This document shows, piece after piece, positions 1-12,390 of a stretch of 64,000 nucleotides of DNA. The notes under the pieces are model-generated. The model searched no databases and was not told where the DNA came from. It saw nothing but the letters and a program-made list of their open reading frames with translations. Position numbers and translations under genes: made by a program. How positions within the stretch are numbered: position 1 is the first letter of the stretch; every line of letters starts with the position of its first letter. Source of the stretch: Sipunculus nudus (lineage: Eukaryota > Annelida > Sipuncula > Golfingiida > Sipunculidae); NCBI GenBank assembly GCA_026874595.1, contig CM049312.1:71392929-71456928 (forward strand). The letters are read 5' to 3'.

Positions 1-310
1 GAATTTCTGAGCCAAAAAAAACATAGTCTTAAAGTATTCGATATCTTTTCTGGGGACATTATAACTCAAGTTATTGACATTTTCTAATCTGGATTTTGGC
101 CAAGATTTTTTTTTTTCAGGTTGGCCCAAATCTGAAATTCATCAATCAGCTCCAAAGAATACTTTTGCCAACTTTCATGCTTCTTTTATTTTTTGCACAA
201 ATCCTCCAAATATGGGGGCTTAACCGCTGGACTATAAGATTACGCACAAGTTGTTGATGTGTGTGGTATACTTGATATTATTTTTGTAATTAAACTTGAG
301 AGGTGATCTC

Positions 311-962
311 ACAACACGGTTGTATCAGTGGCGGGAATGTACACGTATATATGTCTTTGTCGTGTGTCAGTTAGATGACCCTTTAGAATGCAAACCTGCA
401 TGAATTCTGACGTGTGCTTCTGTTGAGAGAAATGTTCGGAGACTGGTAAATAGGTCTCTTGCGCTTAAATGAATTGTCTCTGTCCATTCACTCTGAGACT
501 TAGCATGAGGCTTGTTTCGCCTATATATAATTACTTTCTGGACATATTTTACATAATATAGCATATACTACACCTCTATGGGTTGAAAAGAAAATGTCCT
601 TTAATAGTGTGTTAAGCGTCATGGATAATTAATGTTTGGTTACAAAGAATGAGTTGGCATGTGCATCAGTGCGGCCTTTTACTTAGGAATGTGCCGTTAG
701 TGTCAGAATATCTGAAGCTTTGACTTTTTACTAATTTTTCATTTAGATTATTAGGTTTGTTTATATGAGAGAAAAACGGTCTGTGAGGAAAGAGGGTTTT
801 AATGTTGCATCTGATTCTAATATAGGTTGTTAATTATGAATATCTTTTTTTAAAGGTTTTAGTATACGTGAATGATATTGTTGCGACTAACGGTGTGAGA
901 AGGTTTTCTGTTTTGGTTTCGGTAGGTAGTAGGGAACTGCGTGTAAATTTAGCGGCTTTTAC
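311..962 (-). pseudogene. Penelope-like element, linker and GIY-YIG endonuclease fragment (PLE-1, 3' half)
   Basis: Read on the minus strand, this stretch matches base for base much of the cleaner PLE copy at 49.78-50.47 kb. It covers the RT C-terminal tail, the linker and the GIY-YIG endonuclease. The motif IGETSLMLSLRVNG is readable, followed by EHFSQQKH and ILKGHLTDTR, which is the Arg-rich helix region of the domain. A frameshift separates IGETS from the preceding Tyr, and a TAA falls about 18 codons later, so the copy is dead. In PLEs this domain nicks target DNA for reverse transcription. The element runs in the same orientation as the RT fragment at 2.3-2.9 kb, so both are probably parts of one insertion. 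The DNA below 311 has lost similarity to the other copy. Confidence 0.8.
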
Positions 963-2304
963 TTTTTGTTTTTTTTTCTAATGTTTTCAGCTTGCCCCAT
1001 ATTGATAAAAATATTTTGCAGCTTCTCGATGTGTCGATTTCTATCAGATTTGTCTGAAAATATCCTGTTATATGTAAATAAGCTTGGCTGTATACAATGA
1101 ATTTCACAAATGTGGTGGGTAACAGCTTGGAAATCTGGATTTTGGCAGACCAGTTCTTAATACAGTAAATAACTTAAACCATTTATCATTTCTGGATAAA
1201 ATGGTATGATTTTTCACAGGAAATAAATTGTAAGTGCCCATGACAGTCCCAGTTCAAAATTACCGGGGGAGGTGCAAAGCAACACCAGGGGCAAATCAAA
1301 CAGCAGGCATGATGTGTTTAAACAATAGCACCTAGCTTGTAAACAAGCTTGCATGCCATGTCGTTAGTCACTGACTGGGAGTCTCTATTCAAAATACTGG
1401 TACTCACCAGAACAAGCTTTCCTAAAACTCCTTTCCCAGTGCATATTTTAATCTTAATCCATGTTGGCTTTTAACTAAACTGATAAGCCCAGTTCAGATC
1501 CAGCTTTGTTAGAAATTACACCTTGATGAACCAGAATGAGAGTACACACTTAACAGTCACACAATTTTTCTGTACTTTTAGCTATGTGAAGCTGTGTAGT
1601 AACATGGCTAAATAAAAATTCTAGATCAGTGTATCGCCAGGCTGGACACATGGACCTCATCTTGTTAATTCAATAATTTTAGGAATTTCTCACTTTCTTC
1701 GGAAATACAAACACTAATATTTAACAGATTTTAGTGAGTCAACCTGAGATAAAGTATCTTAAACCATGTGTAAAGGTGAATACAAAACCCTTTTTAAAAG
1801 TTATTGTTACAAAATAAAATCAAATAAATGGCAAGCAAAATGAAACCTATTTTCCAGCTTCAACTCTGTAAACCTCTTTCAATCAAGCCATTAATCTAGA
1901 TTCACCCTTGGAGGCCTGAGCTAGCAAGGTGACAGGCAGGGGAGGTAGGACATTCCTGCAGTGTAATTTTACATACACAGGCATCATCAGTAAGAAGGAT
2001 ATTGTTTCGTACTTTTTTTTGTTAAGATCGTCTTCCTTCGGTTACTCAAAAGCCTTTATTATTAAACGGGGTTCATATTTATGTAATGTCCAATGTTATT
2101 ATTGAAAAGATAATACAATTATGAATATCCACACCATGATGCCACATAAAGGGATCCACACCCTTACACATCTAACAATCACAAAAAGATTGACTACTTG
2201 TCACATATCAGTAGTAAGCCACGTGCTCAGACTGGAGTCTGTGAATGATAAGCTTGGCTCTTGCTGTCAGTCACAGTCACGTGACCCCACACCGAACCAG
2301 GTGG
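963..2304. other. unassigned DNA between two halves of PLE-1
   Basis: No reading frame of known kind is seen in these 1.3 kb. It separates the PLE N-terminal RT half from the C-terminal half. The missing palm motifs (B and C) are not found here, so this is probably an insertion or a replaced segment. Confidence 0.4.
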
Positions 2305-2890
2305 ATCAAGAACTTGGCCTTTAAGATGCGGCAAGTCCGTCATCATAGAGCATATTAATGTATAAAGATTCAACATCAAGAGTTACTAAACTAGAATGTC
2401 GTGGAGTATCGCAGATTTGGCTTAGTTAATTGAAGAAGTCTTTAGTGTTTTCGACGTAACTATTGGAACTTTAGACAATAGGTTCTACAAAGCCTGATAT
2501 TTTTTTTCAGTGAGTTTGTCCAATACTGAGATGATGGGACAACCAGAGGTGTTTTGTTTGTGAGTTTTGGGAATTGTATAAAAGTAGGCGGGTTTTGGAT
2601 TATATGAGATTAATTCGTTTATTTGATGTTGTAGTTCTTCCGAGAATGTGGAGATTAGGCCGTTTAGCTCTTGCAAATATTTCTCCTTTGGGTCTTTTAT
2701 TTTTAGATTTATTTTCATATACTTATCATTATCAAATTTGCGGTAAGGTTCTTTTACATTGTCATTCTTATTTTGTATGACAGTGGGTCCCGCTTTATCG
2801 GTAGGTCTGATAACAATATCATTATTAATTTACAATCCAATCATTGCTTTGCGTTTAACAGTGGTTAAATTATATTCTAGTGTGGCTATT
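2305..2890 (-). pseudogene. Penelope-like element reverse transcriptase, N-terminal part (PLE-1, 5' half)
   Basis: On the minus strand the order is typical of PLE RTs. A DIVIRPTDKAG motif comes first, then a helical stretch, then YFYTIPKTHK, then CPIISVLDKLTEK, and finally LVTLDVESLY, the motif A region with its catalytic Asp. One in-frame stop follows the LTEK block and another precedes motif A. The second half of motif A (normally TNIPH) is altered to INMLY. Similarity stops abruptly at about 2,305, just after motif A. The order of motifs and the spacing make the family call firm, and the stops make it a pseudogene. Confidence 0.8.
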
Positions 2891-3480
2891 TTTCTATACT
2901 TTTAGTTTAAGTTTTGCTTCTGAACGTGCTAATGTATAAATATATTTTTTCCCTCTGCTGTGGCCATCTGCTGTTAATATCAGTTTTAGTTTTTCCTATC
3001 CCTTTGTGTGGAGTCTGGCCTTAAGTATTCTGCCAAGCAGAATCTCCCGGAAACTTGTCTTTTGGGTCTCAACACAACTTTATGTTATCCACGGATTAAG
3101 AATGGCAAAACTGTAGACCATTCAAGAGCAAGTTCGTGTCGCAATTAATTGTATACAATTGGGCCTGTCATTATATTCGGGTGTACGTAGGAGAATCCTA
3201 GGAAACACCTATTACAGGACGACTTAATATATCATTTAATATACTATTCATACCAATGTTAACTCCATTCATATATATTGAATACATTATATATATATTG
3301 AATTGAGGGCAACTGATTATGCTTTACCAGAGTGCTAGGAAATCTGTGGAAAGGTGGAAACGATTTTTTTTTATTTGTTAGAAGTGGCCATACTCCATGC
3401 TTTTGTTATTGAGTGTATTATTTGCAAGAAATATGGGATTAAAGTTGGTTATTTCTTTACTTTAAGATTGATCTTGCAAA
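2891..3480. other. no gene seen
   Basis: AT-rich DNA with no reading frame or repeat that I recognise, except short TATATA runs near 3,270-3,300. Confidence 0.4.
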
Positions 3481-3519
3481 ATGTCTTATCAGTGGCAATA
3501 TAGTCAGAAAGGAAAAGGG

Positions 3520-3800
3520 TAGACTTTCTTTTGGCGGGATTTCAGATCATGTGAGGATACAGAATGTTTGTGTGCACCTTCCTATAATGAGAAGATAATC
3601 AGGAGTGGTGGGACATGCGTGACTGGAAGAGGGCCAGGTAAAGATGGGGGCAAGTTTTATGACAGTGATCGCCACCAGTCACAAATCTGTTGCAATACTT
3701 GTAATGTAACACTTTGTCTGAACAAAGATAGGAATTGTTATTTTCTTTGTTGCACCTACAAGGAATCATTAGAACCTCACGTTCCACCATTGATTCAGAC
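3520..3800 (+). pseudogene. possible piggyBac-type transposase C-terminal cysteine-rich tail
   Basis: A plus-strand frame from 3,568 contains CCNTCNVTLCLNKDRNC, preceded by a Gly/Lys-rich stretch and GGKFYDSD. Alternating C-x2-C and L-C motifs with NC near the end resemble the short cysteine-rich domain that closes many piggyBac transposases, where it helps bind the inverted repeats. A second frame just upstream reads ISDHVRIQNVCVHLP, which could be the preceding segment after a frameshift. No DDD catalytic core and no TTAA-flanked ends are seen. It could also be a chance cysteine-rich frame, so confidence is low. Confidence 0.3.
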
Positions 3801-3849
3801 ATCATTTTGCATGATGTGTATATATAGTTGTAAATTGTCTTATTGATGT

Positions 3850-6066
3850 GGGTGCATTACCAGACAGTAGTTTTATAACCTCATCACTCGCATCGTGTGT
3901 AGCGTGTCCTTCCATTTTCTGATCGCAAACTTTATAGTATTATGATAAATGTATACATATTTCATAACATTCAGGCTCCCTTTTCTACGCCTAGGGGTTT
4001 TTTCCCCATGGATATAAAAACATAATGGGGACTTCTAGATGATCGGTAACCATGATTTCAAGACAAAGAATTGTATTAGAACAAAATATTTTGCAAACAT
4101 ATGGCATATTGTTTGCAAGAGTGTGATGGCCCCTTTTGGCAGCATATCACCAACTATTATTTCAATGGAGCAAATACGCCTAAATGTATTATAAAATGTA
4201 GGCACGACATGCAAGTTTTTAATAAAGTTTTGTTCAATATTCAGCATTTAACAATAATAAAAGGGTGTACTAGACTTATATACATATTCCAAAAAAAAAA
4301 AAAATGCAGCCACATATCTATATCACCATGGAATATTATACTGTTATACTTGAAATGCTCATATGCCTCTTGAGCCTTGTTATAGGGGTAAGCCAAGTTC
4401 CTGGGAGTGAGATAAATGCGATATGCATAGATTAGATACTAGGTATTTCCATTTTAGTAAATTATGAATGGATCGATCTATCCTTTTTTGCACAACTTAA
4501 AATATATAAGCTTCACGTAAAGTTTCGCGCTTAAAGATTAATCTGTCTATAAATAGAAGATATTTTGCAAAACAAAAGTTGGACCTGCAGTTCCACATAT
4601 GATGCGAAGGGATATGAATATAATAAAAATCCCAGGTGCTACTTGAACTCCTTCCACAATTTAAAGGGACATAATCAGGAGCAATATTATGCCTATTCTT
4701 CTCACTATCAGTTCAGCTTTTCTTTATACAAAACGTTTCTTGCAAAACCATCACAGCACACTGTCCCATTTCCTCCCTTTCATTTAATACATGCTTCAGC
4801 AAGCAGGAACATGTATTTATTTTTTTGGGGCCAAGTCAGTCAGAGCATCTCTTGATTGACATATAATTTAGCCCAGGCGGTGCCCGAAGCCTAATGCCGC
4901 CCTGTGTTTATGTTTACACCTGGGATCGCGCCCGGTCCACTGTTTTTACACACTTTTACAGGATAAAGCGAATAGTTCCAGTGCAAAATCTCGGCAGTTA
5001 CCAATTTATTTCATAGAGAAGACGCTGTTTTCCGTGTTAATTCAACATGCTTTATAGGTGACTGGACCCCTTTTTTCAGTATTTACACACCACTCAAAGC
5101 ACTTCCACTCTTCTTTCTACTGCTTTTGGTAATTAGGACCATAGCAGTACACTGATGCACCAGTACATCATGGTAAGAAAAAATAATATATTGCTGTCAT
5201 CTGTTGGCTGTGGAATTAATTTACTATTGATATCTAATCATCCATTGTAAAATTAACTTAAAAAATTGATTATTACCAGTATCCTACCATCCAGTTTCAA
5301 TATTGCTTTGCGTTGCATGTGAGGTTGTTATTGTTTTTAATATAAGTATTTATTATTCATACTATGGATAAAAATTATGTCAGTAAACAAACATAACAAT
5401 GATAGAACTATTACTAATTTACCATATATATACCATATATATATATTCGGTGTGTGTGTATGTAGTTTTATAGGCAGATCATTGTGGCATCACTGGTATG
5501 TATTCGAAGATACTGTATTATCGACGCAAAATCAGCTTTTTTATGTTGAACTTAGCATTGAACATGTTTCATAATTGAAACCATTATTTTATTTTAATCA
5601 ATTTCAATAAATTTTATTTCCACAAAAAATATTAATATGATACACATTGTCAAAAATGAATGTATCCATAATATTTTATATGGCCACTTATATGAATCCA
5701 TTTATTTCATAAAAAATGTTTCAATAAAAACATCTGCACATCTTAATCAGTTAGAGTATAATAGTAGATAAGCTTATCACATCTTCTGTTTGTATTATTT
5801 GATGTAGAAGGTTTTTTTTTTTAAACCAGTGCAGTGGTTTTAAAAAATAACTACTGGTATTACTGCCAAGGTTACTGTTAATCATCATTACAGTCATAAA
5901 TCAGAACTTTGGTGGTTGGTTTCTCTTGGCTGGCATTTCCATGTATTATCTCCTGCTAAATCCTTGACCCAACTTCCTAAGACAACCATACATTTTTATA
6001 TACAGTCATCAAAGATGGGAAAGGGCCATTCCTATAATGTATCATCTGGTCGGTGTGTTGATCAAA

Positions 6067-6069
<3 letters not shown>
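3850..6069. other. no gene seen
   Basis: Several frames of 60-96 codons exist, but none has recognisable domains, biased composition or splice context. A (TA) cluster lies at 5,424-5,448. Nothing here can be supported as a feature. Confidence 0.4.

Positions 6070-6134
<65 letters not shown>
6070..6134. repeat. (TA)n microsatellite
   Basis: About 32 uninterrupted AT dinucleotides, followed by a short GA-rich run at 6,187-6,210. Confidence 0.95.
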
Positions 6135-6136
<2 letters not shown>

Positions 6137-6929
6137 AATAGAGTGGCCCTGCTTGAGAGGACAATTATCCATAGGTTTATATATACAGAGAGAGAGGAGA
6201 GAGAGAAAAGAAAGCAGCAGTCCTGCTGAAGAGAAGAAGTATCCAATGACATTTTACATCACACATATATAACAACAACAACCAGAAACCTGCTAGCTGA
6301 GCATCATAAATAATAAGCTGGACATAAATGTCAACTAACTCATGTAGTTTTCATGGGCTATTTTTCATTAGCGGAATAACCCTGAACACCATAGAAAATA
6401 GACTTTTCCTTGAATTACTCTTCTTTTTTTTTACCATTCCTATCAAAAATCTTCATATTTAGCAGTATTATATTTTATCCCCAAACTTTAGGGAATGTTT
6501 TTTTTTCTATTTTGTCTCCAACACATACAACTAGTAGTGTGCATACCCTAATAACATTAAAAACAGAAATAGCCACAATAAAATAAATAAATGCAGAATA
6601 TGACCCAGAAATATGTCCATACCTTCCTCTAGACACAAGAGCAGTAATTCCTGGTTAAATATATTGAAATACAATTTCTTGTAATGGACAATAAATTCCT
6701 GAACGATTAAATTTGTATAATTTTCTTTATTTCAACTTATTTCTGTTACCATAGCAACCAGGTAATTATCTGTTATAATTTGAAATCACACCTTGGTGTA
6801 GCAGAAGAACAGTCCATTGTATAATGTATAATTTATCAGGGATCATCTTAGTAAAATTTAAAAAAAACAACTACACTCGAAAAGTATGTCTTCACATTTC
6901 TTTAAAATGTAAGAAAATATTCAGTCTGG

Positions 6930-7260
6930 AAAGGGTTAATTAATCAACTCTTCATTGGCACATTCTCGAGCTGCCCTGACCATTCCATGGGATTCCGTTC
7001 GGATTGCGTGAGATACATGAACACATAGACACACAAATGCACAGACACACAAAACAAGAATGAACGCGTACCCTTAAGATGTATGGGAATACCGCTCAAA
7101 TGCAGAAAACTGGAAAAAAGAAGAGGAAGTCACCGTTATCATGGACAGAGCGAGATCATGATGACCAGCTGGAACAGACTAAAACCTACCTCGGAAGATT
7201 TATTTCTAACAAAAACATTGTTCCAACCTCCAACATTACATTTCGTTTATAATATAAAAC
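6930..7260. repeat. duplicated block R, copy 1 (MITE-free allele)
   Basis: This block is clearly similar to 51,850-52,720. Shared landmarks are CATGGGATTCCGTT, GAATGAACGCGTA, GAAGAAGAGGAAGTCA and ATGTATTGTGCCTACAC. Here the sequence runs straight through ATCATGGACAGAGC at 7,137-7,150. The second copy has 458 bp inserted at that point. No coding potential is seen. Confidence 0.85.
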
Positions 7261-7529
7261 AAATATAAAAAAATAGAATCAGAATAGTCTGAAAATCCAT
7301 AAAATGTATTGTGCCTACACTTTGGATAAAAAGGTGCACGATCAAAAAGTAGTCGAAATCATATCATAAACAGGACATAAAAAGCATGTAACACATCCAG
7401 TTACGAACAAGTTTATATTTACCTAATTTAAAAAAAAAATAAGTTAATTGTGTTTATTTTTCGACAAGTAGTAGTAGGCCCTGTCAGATATAAATGTCTT
7501 TTGGATACCACAATTAGGGTTACCGAAAA

Positions 7530-7800
7530 GTGAGATTTATTTAAATGTAGCTTTTCTTTGCTTATTTGTCAAAGAAAAAGTTTCCCAGGGTATGAACATT
7601 TGGGAATTGTTCACACAAAAGGCCAGGAATGTAGCCTCGAGGTAGGCAAAGACATCTCGTTTTCAAATGTGCTTTCCTGGAATGTAAGAAATAATGTTTC
7701 CGCGACATATCGGAGTATATGTTTACGGAGATTGAACTACCAACTAAATAACAACATGAGAGTTGAACCAGTGTAGTGCGAGTTAATGTCAACACGAAGC
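7530..7800. repeat. duplicated block R2, copy 1
   Basis: This block is similar to 54,130-54,235 (TTTAAATGTAGC, GTCAAAGAAAAA, GGCCAGG) and continues as 59,370-59,430 (CTACCAACTA, GAGTTGAACCAGT). In the second copy the two parts are separated by the 5 kb L1-like element, so this copy shows the uninterrupted state. Confidence 0.6.
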
Positions 7801-8154
7801 AGAATCGGACGGACTGTTGTCATGGATTTTTTTAAAATATATTTGGTATTCATTACCAAGCAGAAGATTAGGTAGAAATTCATGTAATACATTGCGCAGT
7901 TCAGATAAGAATGATCTTCATGATTAATGCATTTGCAAGGCCAATGTATAATCGTATTGAAAACTGAATTATTCATACTTGGTAATATAGTATAAGCTAT
8001 GATACTATCCCTTAAAGGTTAAACTGGATTGAACATTATGTTGAGATTTATTGTAGGTTTTTTTATACAAACAGCCATTTTTTCTACTGTTGGCTTTTTG
8101 TTGTTTGTTGTCTTTTTTACTGATGCAATATCTGATACTGTAATATCTGATATA

Positions 8155-9353
8155 CAGTAGAACGCCTGTAATACGGTCACCATCGGGACTGGATGAAAGT
8201 GGCCTTAATACAGGAGTGGCCGTTATACAGGACTTGACCAGGAAAAGGGGGTTAAAATGTCACACGAACCCAAGTTCAGATCTTTATTACAATCAACAAA
8301 ATAAACGTATATACAGAGTATTAGTATAATTATTGTTATCAATGAAAAATAAAATATTTACAATCACATCAACCTATTTATAAAAATTACCAAAAATATA
8401 TACAAATACAGTTTTTGTTATCAAATTACAAACAGATTGTATATCCATAATATTTGTACAAATTTGTTGAACGACTGTCACATGACATCGTTCAGTTCAT
8501 CATTCCCTGTAGATTCACACTGTCTTTATCTACTGGCATTTGCATTTTCTTCATACTGTTCCATGATCTCTCGCTTCCTCTTAAGTATGTTTTGAACTTG
8601 AGTTCGGCCGACACCATAGTTTCTGCTAGCTGTCAGCTGCTTTTCCCGTCACTCTTAGATCTACCTTTTCTTTGAGAGCAAGTTCGTGTCTTTTCTTGGT
8701 CGCCATAATGGTCAAAGTGCTTGGGACGGAATATACGTAACATTTTATACATGTAACAATGTTTATTTTTCCTTCATAAATATTCATGTATGAGTAAATT
8801 GTGCGATATATGCCGCACTGTTTTCGTTTGATGTACGTTTTCACAAGGACATTAAAGAAAGTTTAAAGATCCACAGGTTGCCTAACTTTTTTTGATGACA
8901 TAATTATCGGGACCCGCTAGTTGGCATTCGTTAATTAAATGACAAAAACCCTGTTTAAGATCGGCTCGCACGACTGATTCACAAACATAAACGCAGGTGG
9001 GAACACATGCCTTTCTAATGTGCATACTAATGAAGCTGTGTTGGGGTAGAGCGACGCTGGTAACGTATCAAACTACTCAGTCACGGTCGAGTGGTTACCT
9101 TTATCCAGGCACTCATTAACAGACAGGAATATGTGAGAGCGGACAATTGTGTAATGATATTGAGGTCAGAAGTGGCCGCTCATTTTGTCTGCGGGACCGA
9201 GAAACGTGGCCGTAATACGAAATAGAGGAGTGACCGTAATTGACAACAAAATGATTATGAAATATAACGGTCGAAAATTCGGGACCGGAAAATCTGACCG
9301 TTATAGACGTATTGACCGTTATTGAGGCGTGGTCGTTAGCAGGCGTTCTACTG
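8155..9353 (-). mobile_element. pogo-like (Tc1/mariner superfamily) element, internally deleted
   Basis: The element starts CAGTAGAACGCCTG and ends with the exact reverse complement, a 14-bp perfect inverted repeat, flanked by TA on both sides (8,153-8,154 and 9,354-9,355). CAGTAGAAC ends and a TA target duplication are typical of pogo/Tigger elements. Inside, on the minus strand from 8,706, a frame begins MATKKRHELALKEKVDL, the start of a CENP-B/pogo helix-turn-helix DNA-binding domain. After about 26 codons it breaks by frameshift. Shifted frames continue with NSMKKMQM-like residues, then stop. The catalytic DDE region is absent, so this 1.2 kb copy could move only with help from another source of transposase. 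Confidence 0.85.
8440..8706 (-). pseudogene. pogo transposase N-terminal DNA-binding domain remnant
   Basis: This is the remnant within the element above. The ATG at 8,706-8,704 starts a Lys-rich N-terminus followed by a short basic helix (KEKVDLR). The downstream helix-turn-helix half is readable only after a frameshift and ends at further stops. The usual family protein is about 500 residues, and fewer than 90 codons remain here. Confidence 0.65.
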
Positions 9354-10439
9354 TACTGATATTATCACTTAAATAAATCAGAAACTTATCCTATAAATTG
9401 CTTATTTGATATATTGACTTAACATGGTGCCCCATGTTTATGTTAGATGGACGTGCATTAAACTTTATTTAACACCTACTTATCATTTTTAGCTCGTCTT
9501 ATGAGTTTTTAGTAACGATGTATTAAGGAAACATAATTATTTCAGATCCAGATCATCCGTGTCTTTTCACATGTTAAAATTCTTTTACAAAAGTACCTTC
9601 CTCTAACTCCTTACACTCAATCGCAAGTCAGGAAATCTGTTTGCTTCAGACAAAAACTCTAGTTAAAGGCAAGTCCGTTATAAGAGGTCATCTGTTAAGG
9701 TATAGAACGAAACCTGTCTTTTAAGGCGTCGAACTACGAAATATTAAATGCAAAGCATATGTCTAACTTTATTGGTTCTGAGTGTATTATAATTGGTCCA
9801 GTGCATTTTACAATTCTAATCCAGAAGACCTTAAATTGTGTCATATTATTGTGTCCGTATGATGATCTGTTAAAGGTAATAATGAATCGTGTACTTTAGA
9901 TTGGTACTGTCGCCATTGTTGAGCTTCATGCAAACACAATATCACATGCAATCCGATAATAGTATAAAAGGCTTTTTTTATACAAGAGTAACCTGATGAG
10001 AATACAGAGACCGCAGCTATTATAGCCACTCGATAATCTCGATCACCAGCGTTATGTTTAGCGGACCCTTAAATCCATTTAGCTTTAAGTATATTTCAGT
10101 ATGTATAAGACGATACAGGGAAGGTAGTATGTTTATACGTTTTGACAATCTCCGGTTCTAGACTAGTCCTCTTAAGACCTTTGTGGCGTACCTTGGTCTT
10201 ATATTGTGACGATCGGTTTCCATAGGCGTTTTTACTGTTCATTCAACAGAAATGTTATCACTCTTGGGTCAAGCATGACAAAATCAAACAAAGAATCACT
10301 TCACGCATGATTTCTACCATTAATTAAGCAACAGCTTATAGTTAAAATAGGATTGTGTCACTGTGAAATTGATATAAAATAGAAGTCGAAAAACATTTCC
10401 TACCACTTCTAACTGCCGAATTCAGTTTTTCCTACATAT
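9354..10439. other. no gene seen
   Basis: No coding or repeat signal was recognised between the pogo element and block A. A PLE-unrelated A/T-rich spacer is the simplest reading. Confidence 0.35.
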
Positions 10440-12390
10440 GAAAGGGGTCAAAACAGTAGTTTACTAAGATTTCAAGCAGGTTAATTTTCGATTATATGCT
10501 TCCGATTCGAATCTCGATTAAAATAGTGCAAACAATCATACAATCTGTCATAGTGGTATAACCCACGAACTATATTGGAAACATAAGCATAAATCGTATG
10601 CATTAACGGGCTAAAGTATAATATCGTTATCGGGTGACTCTCCCGTGTTCAAATTGATACACCATGTATAATGATATCGTACGTAAAAATGACATTGAGA
10701 TAGATATGAGTTAAAAGATAATTGTAAATGCAGACTTGAAATTATTAATCGATTTCCTTATTTAATGCTTTATTTGAGGCATGCATTGTTTCAGTCCTGT
10801 TCCAGAAGAAGTAATACATGTGAAGCTTTACAAATTAGTATGAAACGTAAACTAGAGATCGAAAGGCAAAACGTTGTATTGGAATACCAAGGAAAACATA
10901 TGACTATTCCTTTATTGGCCATTAAGCAAGTGACTTTGTCTCAGATCATGCACTCCTTGCAATAATACATAACACGATTGTGTTTATGCCGTGTTTTTAT
11001 TCAGACTGACCCGGGGCTGTTTGCAAATAGGAAAAAGCTTCACACAAATCAAATATAATATTAACGTCATTCATAATTGGATAGAAAAATTAAAACAGCA
11101 ATTATTACCCGGAAATAATAAATACCACCGTGAAATTCAATTGTGCCTTTATTATCTCATAATGCAGTCCAATGCAGTCCGATCTAAGAGTGCTGATCGA
11201 ATTCCCAAGTAAATAAGTTCTGTTGATAAGTCAGAACTACATGAAATCTGAATGTGCGATTGGTACTCAATATAGTTTTCCTCGGTAGTATATTACTCCA
11301 AATCTTATTTTCCCTTTCCATACCCATAATTTAGAGGACAATTAAAAACACATGATTAATAATAATACATTGTTCATTGTCCGAGATGTTTTTTTTTTTA
11401 TTAAACTATTCTTCTTAACATTCCATTTAAAACAGGTGCAACTAGGCTATGCAACACTTGTGCTGTAAATGGGAATCTTCTTCAAAACAAATGAAATATG
11501 ATATAAATATTATGAATATCCATTTAACTAGTACTGCTCAGTTCCCTAAAACTGAGTCGCAAACATTGAGGACAGAGTATAAATTTAAACGCAGATATGT
11601 TTCGGTATTTCAGGCCTGGCATGATTGTTAAAGGTCCCTGGAATAACAGTAATGTAATATATACACGGATTCACGTGATAAAAGAACAGACCAAGCAGCA
11701 CCAAAACCCTTGTGTGGTATCACTTTTATATTTCCCTTGTATATAGATTACACAAAATCTACATTGAAGCAAATCAAATTCATTCAAAACGCCTGTGTTA
11801 ACGCTATGATAGGTTCAGCCAGACCTTGATAAATATGTTGGAACTAGAAAGCGATGCTTACAGGAAAACTACCGGGAGTTACGGACGCTATCTGGATTTC
11901 CGGAAGTTTGATAAAACATAACCAGTGACTACAGTTCCTCGATTTGAGCATTAAACTATTTATATATATATATACAAATACTTAATAAAATGGACTAAAA
12001 TACTAATTTTGATAATCATAATTAGTGCATGCATCATTGGCACCTAGTTACACATTCACGAAGCTCTTACAATATATAAAGCCGATTGATAAGTAATCCT
12101 ACATAATAATGCTCTATTTTCCATTAATCAGCATTTTCGTCAGACTATGAGAAGAGTTCTTCTGCTTCATTCCAACTAATATCCCGCGAGCTGAAATATT
12201 TCCTTATGCACGGAGAATTATATTTTTTATTTCCATCTTGTTGATGAGCCTACGTAGGTTCAAATATACATTACATTACAATAGGCATTACAAACATTGT
12301 AATAGTTAATATACAATGTTTCTTGTTTGAACAATCCCTGTTTATTTGAATCGTGTATCAAACTCAGCTGAGCTATCAAGGAATTTTATT
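10440..12390. repeat. duplicated block A, copy 1
   Basis: This block is similar over most of its length to 37,330-38,840 and 59,440-61,200. Shared landmarks include TGCATTGTTTCAG (10,783-10,795), GGCCTGGCATGATTGTTAAAG (11,614-11,634), ACACTTGTGCT, CACGGAGAATTATA and ACTCAGCTGAGC. The copies are diverged, with many small gaps, so the duplication is old. The 66-codon frame at 10,765-10,965 is not kept in the other copies, so I do not treat it as a gene. Confidence 0.8.
12145..12190 (-). pseudogene. candidate terminal exon of the duplicated gene, copy 1
   Basis: On the minus strand an acceptor-like ATATTTCAG (AG at 12,192-12,191) is followed by one base and then 14 codons, SRDISWNEAEELFS, and a TAG. 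The layout matches the last exon of the vWD gene at 38,838-38,907, which also begins one base into a codon and ends in an acidic tail with a Trp. The copy at 61.0 kb keeps RDISWNEA but has lost the AG. The exon is short, so chance cannot be excluded. Confidence 0.3.

Noticed and set aside
2121-2324. 67-codon plus frame upstream of the PLE RT fragment
   Set aside because: No recognisable content, and it overlaps the far end of the minus-strand RT remnant.
4565-4855. 96-codon plus frame
   Set aside because: Composition like translated AT-rich DNA, no domain, no repeat in other copies and no splice signals.
10765-10965. 66-codon plus frame after a CATTGTTTCAG acceptor-like site conserved in three block A copies
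   Set aside because: The frame is broken at once in the copies at 37.7 and 59.7 kb, so there is no sign of coding constraint.
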